From RGIG2945 sp045540355 (lineage in GTDB: Bacteria > Bacillota > Clostridia > Oscillospirales > Acutalibacteraceae), in NCBI GenBank assembly GCA_045540355.1, contig JAZQHB010000079.1:1-64000 (forward strand): DNA of 64,000 nt, given 5' to 3'. Below are positions 51,124-61,100 of this stretch, piece by piece. The number at the start of each line of letters is the position of its first letter. Within the stretch, counting starts at the first letter, position 1. The notes under the pieces are model-generated. The model ran no database searches, was not told where the DNA came from, and saw only the letters and a program-made list of their open reading frames with translations. Position numbers and translations under genes: made by a program.

Positions 51124-52200
51124 TTATTTAAGGAGAGATACACCCTTTACATAGGAGCCTGCTTCAGCATCAAGTGTGAAACCGTTAGCCATGATTTCGT
51201 CCTTTGCTTCTCTGATAGCATCTTTTGTACCCTCAGCAGCATCTTCACCGAGTTTAACATCAGCAACACCTTCTGTGATACCGCCGAAGTAATTTTCGGG
51301 AGTCCATTCACCGCGGCTGATCTTTGTGAGGATAGAAATGTAAGCATTTTCCAAGTGCCATACTGTAGCACAGAATGCATCTTCATCTGTTTCAACGAAC
51401 TTTGAAACATTAGCACATTTTGCATCTTCAAGAGCTTTAACTGCAGCATCAACAGCTTCTTCGTTAGTCCAGTCTTTAACAACTGAAACCTTAACCTTAG
51501 CTTTTTTGTTTACTGACTGTGCACCAAGTGCGAATGCGTTAACTGATGCAGTAACTTCAGCATTAGTTTTGTCTGCAGTAGCAACATAGCCGATTGTGTT
51601 TTTCTTATCTTCCTTAGCTTTCATTGCTGCTGCGATACCTGAGAGGTATGCTGCTTCATGCATATCAGCACCGAACAACATGATATTGTTGTTTGTGTTT
51701 TTGATCTGCGGAGCTTCTGTTGCACTGTTACCTGCGTAAACCATGAACACGATGCTGAAGTAAGCTTCTTTAGCGGCAACTTCTTCAATGAGTGATAAAT
51801 AGTCAGCACTTGTTGCGATGATAACCTGACAACCTGCTTTTACAAGTTCCTTGATTTTTTCCTTAAATGCTTCAGCATCAGTAGTGGAAAGTCCGTTAGC
51901 TTCGATGATGTTCTCTTTTGAAACATTGATATAATTTCTCATCGTGTCAATAGCGTTACGGTGAGCATAATTGACATCGAGGGGGGCATTTTCTTTGATT
52001 TCTTCAGCTTTTTCTTCATCGTCTTCCGGGATTTCAACGGGAGTCGATGTATAAAGCATACCTATTTTCAGACTGCCCATACCGATTTCAGTTGTGCCTG
52101 CGGGCGGGATTTCCTGCGGTTCTTCTTCTGTACAAGCCGCAAGAGAAAAAACAAGCATGATTGCCATAAAAGCGGCAAGGATTTTTTTGAGAGATTTCAT
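51124..52200 (-). CDS. Divergent BMP-family substrate-binding lipoprotein
   Basis: 358 aa. Lipoprotein signal with lipobox VFSLAACTEEE. The BMP fold has KIGMLYTSTPVEIPEDDEEK (an acidic insertion), YAHRNAIDTMRNYIN, QVIIATSADYLSLIEE, MHEAAYLSGIAAAMKAKE and NTIGYVATADKTNAEV. It is clearly paralogous to the neighbouring BMP gene but diverged, so it may bind a different nucleoside. Two binding proteins for one ABC transporter suggest a widened substrate range. Intact. Confidence 0.85.
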   Translation of the reverse strand: MKSLKKILAAFMAIMLVFSLAACTEEEPQEIPPAGTTEIGMGSLKIGMLYTSTPVEIPEDDEEKAEEIKENAPLDVNYAHRNAIDTMRNYINVSKENIIEANGLSTTDAEAFKEKIKELVKAGCQVIIATSADYLSLIEEVAAKEAYFSIVFMVYAGNSATEAPQIKNTNNNIMLFGADMHEAAYLSGIAAAMKAKEDKKNTIGYVATADKTNAEVTASVNAFALGAQSVNKKAKVKVSVVKDWTNEEAVDAAVKALEDAKCANVSKFVETDEDAFCATVWHLENAYISILTKISRGEWTPENYFGGITEGVADVKLGEDAAEGTKDAIREAKDEIMANGFTLDAEAGSYVKGVSLLK

Positions 52201-52269
52201 ATTTCTTCCTCCAAAGTTTATTTCTTAAAAGACATAGGATAAACCTTTGCCTGATTAAGCTTATGTGTA

Positions 52270-52842
52270 TTATTCCGCAAAGCAGATTGCATCGTCCGAG
52301 ACGGATTCAATCTTTGCGAGCGATTCAATTCGAATTCCTGTGTCACGCAAAGCTTTACCGCCGGGCTGAAAAGCTTTTTCGATGGCAATACCGACACCAC
52401 AGACCTCAGCACCTGACTGCTTGACTATTTCGAGAAGTCCGGTCAGAGCTTTTCCGTTAGCAAGGAAATCGTCAATTATGAGTACACGGTCATCGCTTGA
52501 AAGATATTTTCTTGAAACAATTGCAGTATAAGTAGATGCTTTAGTAAAAGAAAATATTTCTGTTGAATATGTATCGGGTCCTATGTTGCGGTTGTTGCCT
52601 TTTTTAGCAAAGACAACCGGAACAGAAAAATACTTAGCCGCAAAACAGGCGATAGCGATACCCGAGGATTCAATTGTAAGGATTTTTGTAATTGAACAAT
52701 CCTTAAAAAGACGGTAGAACTCTTTTCCCATTTCATCAAGAAGTTCAATATCCAACTGATGATTAAGAAACATATCGACTTTTACGATATCGGGATGAAT
52801 TATGTCTCCGTCATTAACTATTTTCTGCTTTAACAGCTCCAA
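52270..52842 (-). CDS. xpt: Xanthine phosphoribosyltransferase
   Basis: 190 aa with the start placed at a TTG (52842) that gives MELLKQKIVNDG, aligning with the usual MEALK/MELLK beginning; the frame is open further upstream but has no ATG. Seen: KVDMFLNHQLD, ITKILTIESSGIAIACFAAK, and the PRPP motif VLIIDDFLANGKAL. It converts xanthine and PRPP to XMP. First gene of a likely xpt-BMP-BMP-ABC-permease operon for purine salvage. The ribosome site (AGAAAGAAG) is weak. A long structured leader precedes it. Confidence 0.88.
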   Translation of the reverse strand: MELLKQKIVNDGDIIHPDIVKVDMFLNHQLDIELLDEMGKEFYRLFKDCSITKILTIESSGIAIACFAAKYFSVPVVFAKKGNNRNIGPDTYSTEIFSFTKASTYTAIVSRKYLSSDDRVLIIDDFLANGKALTGLLEIVKQSGAEVCGVGIAIEKAFQPGGKALRDTGIRIESLAKIESVSDDAICFAE

Positions 52843-52920
52843 ATCAATCAACTTCTTTCTATAGCCGACGGTAATCGAACACAATATGGTTTTAAGAGAA
52901 ATCTTTTTGGTTATTCTTCG

Positions 52921-52947
52921 TCAGAAAAGCTTGTAAGGCGACAGCAT
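52921..52947 (-). CDS. Possible 8-codon leader peptide upstream of xpt
   Basis: ATG-CTG-TCG-CCT-TAC-AAG-CTT-TTC-TGA (MLSPYKLF) with GGAAGGAAAG about 7 nt upstream, the best ribosome site in the leader. It may be a regulatory upstream frame for xpt, whose own start is weak; it could also be chance. Confidence 0.3.
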   Translation of the reverse strand: MLSPYKLF

Positions 52948-53000
52948 TACTTCACTTTCCTTCCTTGACTAACACAAAAATCTTTCTTCTTAAAACTGCT

Positions 53001-53160
53001 CGCACCTAAAATCCAAAAGATTCGGTGCATATAAGTATTTCTTCGACGAGGAAATACTTCCGCATTTTGAAGAGAAAATGCTTTTAGGTGCCGATATTTT
53101 GCTTTTTAGGCATATCGGGTTCAACTACCGTCGACCATAGCCGACAGCTATACACTTGAA
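53001..53160 (-). promoter_or_regulatory. Structured xpt leader, candidate riboswitch or attenuator
   Basis: From the predicted start the RNA folds as (a) TTCAA..CTGTCG(gctatggt)CGACGG..TTGAA, (b) CCGATAT...ATATCGG and (c) a 10-bp helix GCACCTAAAA/TTTTAGGTGC (53091-53082 and 53011-53002) enclosing hairpins GCATTTT/AAAATGC and AAGTATTTC/GAAATACTT. The 3' arm TTTTAGGTGC can instead pair with a nearer GCACCGAATC, giving mutually exclusive folds. The purine-riboswitch core (CUACC, CGUAAA) is not present, so I do not name the class. Confidence 0.5.
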
Positions 53161-53167
53161 CACAATA

Positions 53168-53196
53168 ATTATATTTCAAATGACAAAATAAATCAA
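53168..53196 (-). promoter_or_regulatory. Promoter of the xpt operon
   Basis: Minus strand TTGATT (53196-53191), a 17-nt spacer, TATAAT (53173-53168). The leader to the xpt start would be about 320 nt. Confidence 0.65.
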
Positions 53197-53300
53197 GGGG
53201 TGACAGCGATTTTTATAAAAAAATTACGAAAAAATTATAATTTGATAAAGCAGTGCCTGTCAACCGACAAATTCCATTTATTCACAACTAACAAAAAAGA

Positions 53301-53338
53301 AAACCGGTCTGTGTGATTTTACTCACACAAACCGGTTT
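53301..53338 (-). terminator. Terminator of the minus-strand giant dockerin gene
   Basis: AAACCGGT..GTGTG pairs with CACAC..ACCGGTTT; the minus-strand tail is CTTTTTTG. It lies 31 nt past the gene end. Confidence 0.8.
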
Positions 53339-53368
53339 ATTAGTTTTTAAAACTTATTTATCTTTGAA

Positions 53369-56300
53369 TCAATCAAAGTAGGTAATAAGTGAACCTCTAT
53401 CAGCAGTCTGGTCAAGCTCTGCTACCCAGTTGAGTACATCAAAGATAGCCTGAACATCCATGTCATCGACAACACCGTCACAGTTGATATCAGCTGCGAA
53501 GTATTCCGGTGAATCGGGAGTCCATTCTGTACCTGCGGGCATTGCCCAGTTTACATAAGCATCGATTGCTGCTGCGTCAGCAAGTGTTACATAGGAGTCA
53601 CCGTTTACATCACCGAAGATGATGAGTGTGTAGAATGTGTAAAGATTTGAGTTATGTGTAACATCAATCTTTGTACCTGTACCGAACTTGCCGTCTGCAG
53701 AAGAAGGTGTAACTGTAAGTGAACCGGGAGTTACCTTGAGGTATCTTGTCATTGAGCTTGCACCTTCGGGCATACCGTAGATGAACTTACCGTCTGTATG
53801 AACCTTAAGGTTTGATCCTCTGGGATATGTGAATGTAAATTCGGGAAGTGAGGATGAAGCCTGTTCAAGCTGATCGATACCTGCCTGAAGATTTTCAACA
53901 ACTGTATCAACATTAGCCTGGTTTTCGATCGGGATATCACGGTTCAATAATGTACCGTTGAGGTATGCGTTATAGAATGTTGTCCATGTTGTTGATGTGT
54001 ATGTGGACTGGTTGGGGATAATGTAGTTTTCACAGAAGAGAATCAATGAATCAAGCTGAACATAGGAAGCTTTTTCAACAATTTTCTTGAGGAGGTTCTG
54101 TGCGTTGATGAGGTAACGAACTGCTGCGTTAACCTTTGACTGACGAAGAGCGGGATCACCGTTATCATCATAAAGCGGTTCAGCCATTACTTCGTTAGCA
54201 AATGCAAGAGCGTCCTGATAAACTGCCCATGTGTCGGGAGTGAACTGTGATGCTGCATACAATTTCTGAGTAGCCTTTGTAATCTGATTGTAAAGCTGAG
54301 TTCTGATAGCAACATCTCTTACCATTCTGTCATTATTGATTGTCATGAGGTGTTCGCCGTAGATTGCTTCGAGAGAGTTTGTTCTTTCTGTACCTGCAAC
54401 GAGCTTCTGGTCGTTGATGTAGTCTTCAGCTGTTTCTAATGCGTCCATGAAGCGAGCATGTGTATAAAGAACATAGTCTTCTTCATGGTTGAAATGTCCG
54501 TTACGGATAGTTTCAAACTCATAATCAAGTTCAAGTTCTTTTTCGTAAGCTTTTACCTGATTCTTAAGGTTTGTACCGTTGAGAAGAGTTGCATTTGCGT
54601 CGAGAGCAGTAACTGCTGCGTTCAATCTTTCGCCTGCAGTCTTGAAGCTTTCAAGGAATGCAGCATTAGAGAATGTTGAAACATTCTTCGGATGATTGAG
54701 AATGCCGTAAGCCTCTGCAAGTGCATCCATGTATTCGTTCCAGAGAGCTTCGTCTGTGTAGTTTGAAGGCTGACGGTTTGATTTGAGAGCAGACTTGAAT
54801 ATTGTTTCGAGGTTGTATGAGTTATAAACAACGATTGTCTGCGGAACTGTGAGGTAACCGCCTTCACTTGTTGTGATACCGATTGTAGTGTTGTATGTGC
54901 CGTAGGGCTCTGTGCCGTCCCATGTTGAAGAAATTGCATAGGGTTTTACTGAGAACTGTTCGGAACCGTCCTTACATTCTTTAATTCTTCTGCCGTCGTA
55001 GGTTGAGTTTCTAACAACGCCTGCAGGCTTGGTGCCTGAGCAGATAACTGATGTCAATGTCTGTTCATCGTTGTAGTGGTCACCGATGATGAGCTGCCAT
55101 GTGTTGTTTTCATACTCGTGGTTAACAATGAAAGAAACACTTCTGAGGTTCTTGATAGTTTCAGTAAATACATATCTGTTAGAACGATAAATGCTAACCT
55201 GATGATATTCAGAAGAGGAAACTCTTGAGCTTTCCTGAGAACTTACATTTGTATAATAAATGAAAGCGTAGTCGTAAATCGGAGTTGCATTAAGTGCTTT
55301 ACCGTCATGACCCAAGATGTTGTACTTAATGGTGAAGGTAACCGTTCCCACTTTAGTGTATCTGCCTGATACTGTGCAGCTTGCAGTTGCACCGGGATTG
55401 ATAGTTGATGACGGTTTTGAAACTGTAATTCCGGGATCATCAGATGTGATGCTTACGATCTGATACTTATAACGAGCGTCCTGATGGAATTTGCCGTTCT
55501 TATCGGTGTAACCTGTGTTAACACCTGTGGAAGTATTTCTGATTTTAAGTGTAGTTGATGCACTGCCTGAGCTTACAACATAATCGGGAGTTGTAATGCT
55601 GGGAGCACCAAGTTCATGCTTTGTGCTGTAGCCCAAAAGAAGAGCTGCGAGCTTCAACAATGTCGGGATGATTGTAGTAGACTGTGTATAGAATGCACCG
55701 AGAAGATTGTTTACAAAGTTACCGAGAGTGTCATTGTTACATACAGCTTCAAGAGAAGTGATGTAGGGGAATGAACCGGGGAAGAAGTTGTTAACAAGTC
55801 TTCTGACAAGGTTGAGAAGAATCTGCTTAAGAGGAAGGCTGAGTTCGCCGTTCTTGTTCTGTCCGAAGATTCCTAAAAGACCGTTTAAGTCAAGAGTGAT
55901 AATGTTTTCAAGAATATTATCAACGAACAATGACTTGGAGTTTGTGATGTGTGAGGGGAACCAGTCAATCGGAATAAGCTGGAAGATTGTTTTGTCAAGC
56001 ATTTCCCAAATTGAGTCGGAAGGTCTTACATTGTTTGCGTTGATAAGACCGTCGAGGTATGAAAGAACCCACTGATAAAGTGACTTAAGAACGAGTTCAT
56101 AGTCTGTAACATCCTGGTCGATTTCAACGAGTGTATAACCGTCAATGTAGTGTCTGAGGAGGTCGCAAAGTACTACGAGGTAAGCATCACCGTTGGGATC
56201 AAGCTCGCCGGTTGCAACTCTTGCATCGTAGTCAACTTCGGGAACAACATAGATTGCAATGTACTGAACAAGAACATGGTAAATGATGCTCTTGAGAGTG

Positions 56301-57544
56301 TTTGCATCTTCGGGAAGCATTACATCCGGAAGGAACTCGGGGATAACCCACTTGAGAACCGGAGTAAGGAATGTAGATGTGTAAGCAACGAGTTCATCGG
56401 GGTCTGTCGGAACTTCGCTGTCATCAAGCTGACCGTCACCGAAGAGCGGGTATACAATCTTAAGAAGGTTAAGAAGGTTGCTCATGATTGAATCGTCAGC
56501 ACCTGTTTCCCAATGGAAGAAACCGGGAGCGAGAAGATTGTTGATTACATGACCCAAGAGGTCGTTAAGCTGAGAGATAACACCCTTGTTACGGTTAAAA
56601 TCAAATTCGGGAATAGTGTAATCGAAATTGATGAGTGATGCATAAGCATCGAGGTCTGAACCGCCTTCGCCTGAACCGTCAAGACCGAAGAGCTCGAGGA
56701 GCATATCCTTAAGTTCGCCATTGAGCATCGGAACAAGAACTCCGTTGATACCTCTGTCAGCAAGTTCGGTTACTATACTATAGAAGTTTCTGTCAAGGTC
56801 GATGATACCGTTACCGAGAAGAAGCTCTATGTAATGAATCTGGTTGGGGTCGCCACCTGCTGCGATATCCTCTGCGATGTCTTCACGCTCGTCAGCAATC
56901 ATTTCATCGATGAGATCGTCGATAATCTTCTGAGCGAGCTGGTCGAGTGTGTACTGTTTTGCATAAGATGTGCTTACATCTTCATAAGCCATCTCGAATA
57001 CCATTTCTTTAAGCATTGTTGCAAGGTCGATATAGTCGCCGATATCGATGAACCAGCTAACAACACCTAAATCAAGGCTACCGTCAACAAGGTCTGAGAG
57101 GATACCTTTGTTTTCGTAAAGGAACTCTATAAGAGCATATACCATATTGATGTCTGAGTAATAATCACTCTCAATACGGCGATTATCTCTGATAGCACCG
57201 AACTCAATGTCCTTGAGATCACCCAAAAGGTATTTACCGGCTTTCCAAAGAGCCGTGTTTCTCATATCAATGATTGAATCAAATGCGGCATTGATTGAGG
57301 TAAGGTCGATAAGAGGAAGAACATAAAGATCAAATGTCATGTCTTCTTCAGCTAACAAATCATCGACCATGTCAAGGAAGATGGATGCTGCTTGCTCCGC
57401 CGTCAAATAAGGATTGTCGATGGAGTCATAGGTTTTCATGTTGCCGTCTAAATACGGCGCTCTTGCACTTACAGCCACGGACATTGTTGAAAACAACATC
57501 ACGAAAGCCAAAAGCACGCTGAGCAGGCGAGTAGATTTTTTCAT
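53369..57544 (-). CDS. Giant secreted dockerin protein A (1391 aa), function unknown
   Basis: Signal peptide (MKKSTRLLSVLLAFVMLFST, cleavage near 28). A long helical N-terminal region without known signatures spans about 30-660. A beta-rich Ig-like part (about 680-920) contains SGSASTTLKIRNTSTG and SKPSSTINPGATASCTVSG. A second helical, FIVAR-like region (about 960-1250) follows, then a small beta module (FIYGMPEGASSMTRYL... FGTGTKIDV) and a type I-like dockerin from about 1310 with calcium loops DVNGDSYVTLAD and DINCDGVVDDMD. It is homologous end to end with the divergent gene at 58178. I use the ATG at 57544 behind TGGAGG. No catalytic motif recognised. Confidence 0.8.
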   Translation of the reverse strand: MKKSTRLLSVLLAFVMLFSTMSVAVSARAPYLDGNMKTYDSIDNPYLTAEQAASIFLDMVDDLLAEEDMTFDLYVLPLIDLTSINAAFDSIIDMRNTALWKAGKYLLGDLKDIEFGAIRDNRRIESDYYSDINMVYALIEFLYENKGILSDLVDGSLDLGVVSWFIDIGDYIDLATMLKEMVFEMAYEDVSTSYAKQYTLDQLAQKIIDDLIDEMIADEREDIAEDIAAGGDPNQIHYIELLLGNGIIDLDRNFYSIVTELADRGINGVLVPMLNGELKDMLLELFGLDGSGEGGSDLDAYASLINFDYTIPEFDFNRNKGVISQLNDLLGHVINNLLAPGFFHWETGADDSIMSNLLNLLKIVYPLFGDGQLDDSEVPTDPDELVAYTSTFLTPVLKWVIPEFLPDVMLPEDANTLKSIIYHVLVQYIAIYVVPEVDYDARVATGELDPNGDAYLVVLCDLLRHYIDGYTLVEIDQDVTDYELVLKSLYQWVLSYLDGLINANNVRPSDSIWEMLDKTIFQLIPIDWFPSHITNSKSLFVDNILENIITLDLNGLLGIFGQNKNGELSLPLKQILLNLVRRLVNNFFPGSFPYITSLEAVCNNDTLGNFVNNLLGAFYTQSTTIIPTLLKLAALLLGYSTKHELGAPSITTPDYVVSSGSASTTLKIRNTSTGVNTGYTDKNGKFHQDARYKYQIVSITSDDPGITVSKPSSTINPGATASCTVSGRYTKVGTVTFTIKYNILGHDGKALNATPIYDYAFIYYTNVSSQESSRVSSSEYHQVSIYRSNRYVFTETIKNLRSVSFIVNHEYENNTWQLIIGDHYNDEQTLTSVICSGTKPAGVVRNSTYDGRRIKECKDGSEQFSVKPYAISSTWDGTEPYGTYNTTIGITTSEGGYLTVPQTIVVYNSYNLETIFKSALKSNRQPSNYTDEALWNEYMDALAEAYGILNHPKNVSTFSNAAFLESFKTAGERLNAAVTALDANATLLNGTNLKNQVKAYEKELELDYEFETIRNGHFNHEEDYVLYTHARFMDALETAEDYINDQKLVAGTERTNSLEAIYGEHLMTINNDRMVRDVAIRTQLYNQITKATQKLYAASQFTPDTWAVYQDALAFANEVMAEPLYDDNGDPALRQSKVNAAVRYLINAQNLLKKIVEKASYVQLDSLILFCENYIIPNQSTYTSTTWTTFYNAYLNGTLLNRDIPIENQANVDTVVENLQAGIDQLEQASSSLPEFTFTYPRGSNLKVHTDGKFIYGMPEGASSMTRYLKVTPGSLTVTPSSADGKFGTGTKIDVTHNSNLYTFYTLIIFGDVNGDSYVTLADAAAIDAYVNWAMPAGTEWTPDSPEYFAADINCDGVVDDMDVQAIFDVLNWVAELDQTADRGSLITYFD

Positions 57545-58177
57545 AGTTTTTACCTCCACTTTTAATTTGAATCGCCTGTTTGTCCGCAAAAGGACAATAA
57601 CGGACAATAATATCCTCTTAAATTTTATGCTAAGTCAACGATTTTGTCAAGAGTTTCCTTAATAATTTATTTACTTTTTAGAGGACTTATGGGGACATGA
57701 AAATGCGGTTTTACAAGCTTTTGTAAAGCTTGATAACTTGAATTGGGCTAAAATGTGAAATTTCCCGCAAGGAAAATAACTTTACAGCGGGCGATTTTTA
57801 TCATAGAAAACCCAAAATGAGGGCAAATTATGAATAAATTATGAACGAGATGTTGCGGACTTTTGTTGTGTAGAAATTTAGCTCGCTAAATTATATGAAA
57901 TGCACAAAAATTATAAACTATATTGACAAAAACGGATAATTGGTTTAAAATTTTGATGATAGGATAGGTGTATGCCCGCTATATGCGTTTTGGCGTGTAT
58001 TTGCGGGAAATACCGTACAAACCCCCATACCTTTATATATATACGCGTATACGCGAGGGAATAGGGATTTGAAAAAATGATTTTGTTCCGTGACAGGTAG
58101 GCAGAGTTATTTCTCGGTGGCTCTGCGGAACCTGAAAATATATGTTCCCGGAAAACAATTTTATGGAGGTAAAAACA
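57545..58177. other. Divergent intergenic region between the two giant dockerin genes
   Basis: 633 bp with no gene I can support. It holds a hairpin in the minus-strand leader (TTGTCCG/CGGACAA with a 14-nt loop, 57580-57607), an alternating TATATATATACGCGTATACGCG stretch near 58034-58055, and a plus-strand leader hairpin (outer CAGGT/ACCTG, inner GCAGAG/CTCTGC with a 14-nt loop, 58094-58134). TTGACA at about 57924 may be a -35, but no good -10 pairs with it. Both genes begin with the same GGAGGTAAAAAC ribosome site. Confidence 0.5.
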
Positions 58178-61100
58178 ATGAGCAAAACAAAAAGACTACT
58201 CAGCGTACTGCTTGCAGCTGTTATGATGTTTACATCTATGGCAGTTGGTGCAAGCGCATTGCCCTCATACAGCATTGACGGTGCTCTCACTTATGACAAC
58301 ATCGACAATCCTGTTTTGACGGTAGACCAATGCTCCACCATGATGCTTGACTATCTTGATGAAGAATTGGCAGAAGAAGGAGACGACTTAGTCTTCGAAA
58401 TCGGTAACCTCAGCTTGGACGCAAGATCAATTGATAATGCACTTGATTCAATCTGGGATATCAGAAACAACGAGGCTATCTTTACAGAGCTCTTACTCGG
58501 TAAAGACCTTGTAACACTTGATGTAAGTGCTATTTCAACACACAGACGCGCTAGTGCAGGAAATACAGATACAGACCTTCTCTATGATGTTCTTACTGTA
58601 TTCTCAGCAAACGCAGAATTACTCAGCAAGATTTTTGACTGGAGTATTGACCTTGGTCAGCTTCTCAATACTGCACTTGCATTTATCCCTGCAGAATACA
58701 TGGAAATCATTAAAGATATACCTGCAGGTCTTAAGAAGATATTATATAACTATCTTAACAACACCGAGAATCAGGCTGTTCCCGCAGGCGTAACAATGGA
58801 TACAATGGTACAGGATCTTATCGACGATCTTATCGTAGAATATGTTCCTTCAATGGCAGACGCAAACCTCGATATCGCTGACACAAGTGTTTATGATATC
58901 TTGAGAGTTGTTGCTGAAGCAGGTATCAATGAATTCGGCGTTCCGGAACTCAACGGCAACGTATTGAAGTATGTTCGTGAGTTCTGCGGTGTTACTTATG
59001 TAAAGGGTGACCCCGACAACGGTGGTAACGAAAGCAACCTTAACGCTTTTGCAGAAATCCTTGATATCCACTACGAAGTAACTCCCTACTATTTCTCAGA
59101 CAGCAGCGAAAACATTATGGACGAACTCAATAATCTTGCTGCTCATATCATCAACGAAATGCTCGTTGACGATGTTTGGGAAGAAGGCGGAAACGAAAAG
59201 ATTACAGATAACCTTGCAACTCTTGCAAAGCTTATCCTCGACAAGGCTCCTCAGGTATTTGAGGGCACAGGCATCGAGCTTCCTTCAGAGGAAGAAATCG
59301 CAGCTATGGACGCTATGGAACTCTTCACAGAGGCAGCATTCATCGCAGTTGAAAGCCTTGTAGACTATGTTTATATCGATTATGATCACTGCACATCACT
59401 CAGAGGTCTTGTAACTTATGCATTGATGACAATCGCAGCTGATTATCTTCCTGTTATGAACTACGAAGAAATGATCGAAAAAGGCGATCTTGATCCCAAC
59501 ACAAACGAAGGTATCCTTATGGTAGCAACAGACCTTGTTGTTTACTTCATAAACGGTTACCTCAACATCGACCTTGAAGAAAACTTCGACATGGGTGAAT
59601 CAATCCTTACATTTGATGATTTACTCAGCGAAATCGTTGACTACGCATTAAGCTACATCCCCGGTCTTGTTGACACATCTGATTTCTCAGCAACAGATTC
59701 AGCATGGGATAAGTTTGATAAGGTAGTATTCGATCTTCTTCCTCTCGACGAGTGGTTGAACATTGAAGGTTCAGAAGACCTTGTTATGAATAAGTTTGTT
59801 GACAGCGTATTCGAACTTGACTTCGAAAACCTCGTATCAGTATTCACAAGAAAAGCTGATAAGAATGCTCCTCTTTATAAGGGTGCAACAAACCTTCTCA
59901 TCACAGTTGTTGTTGATCTCTTCAACGAAGTATTCCCCGGCACATTTGAAAATCCCGACAGCATTACTTGCTTCGAAGATTTGATGACTAAGGCAAGATT
60001 CAAGTCAGTTATCAAGAACCTTCTTTTAGCTATCGGTGCAAAGAAGAAGGCAATCGTTGACTCACTTATTCCTCTTGCAGTTATCTTCATGGATTTCGCA
60101 GATCCTCAGGAACTCGAACCCATCGAAGTTGATGCTCCCAAGCAGATCGTTCTTTCTAACGGTGTTATCCCTGCAGGTGCAACAATGACAATCACAAATA
60201 CATCTGAAGGTCTCAACACAGCTTGGACAAATTCCTTCGGCGAATTTTCACAGGACCAGCTTTACAAGTATGTTATCACATCAGTAACACCCAGTATCAA
60301 TACTGTTAAAGTTACAAACAACGGTATCGCTATTTCTGAATCTAACCCCGTAACAATCAACGGTGGTAAGTCAGTTACACTTGATATCACAGGTTCAGCT
60401 CCCAACTTCACATCAGTAGTATTTGAAATCGTTTATGACATCACAGAAGAACATGGCGACAAGTTGATTGAAAACGGTGTTGCTTATGCTTATACATTCG
60501 TTTGCGATACTGCTTCAGATGCAGGCGTAAACAGCAGAACAACAGTTAACAACTTCGCTCTTAAAGACCTCAAGAGATATGTTTACACAACATCTCTCAG
60601 CGGTTTTGAAAAAGCAACAGAGCTTCGTATCGAACATGAATACGATTCAGGTGCTTACAACGGCGGCGGTACAGTTACAGCAGCAGTTGTAGAAGGCAAC
60701 CTTCCTGCAGGCCTCATCGCTAACCCCGATGTTAATGTAACATTGAGAGCTGTTGAAGGCGAAGACGATGTAGCATTGACATATATCGATCTTATCGTTG
60801 AAGATCCCGACTATGTAAAACCCGAAGGTGCAACACCCGCATACGGTGTTTATGACTTAAATCTTGGTGTTGTTATCAACGGCACAAAGATTACAGTTCC
60901 CGTAACATTCTATTATTACAACGGTGCAGGACTCAGTGGCTTGATAAGCGACTGTATCGACGAAAACTTGCAGCCTGTTGACTTTGCAGGTGGTGCAACA
61001 TCAGCAGAATGGATTGAGTATAAGGCAGCATTGGCAAATGCATCAAGCATCTCCAATATTCCTAACAACCACACAATCTTTGAAGAAAAGAAATTACCCT

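Noticed and set aside
53091..53160. Purine riboswitch before xpt
   Set aside because: A CUAUGGU loop recalls the L2 loop, but the J2/3 CUACC and L3 CGUAAA signatures are missing.
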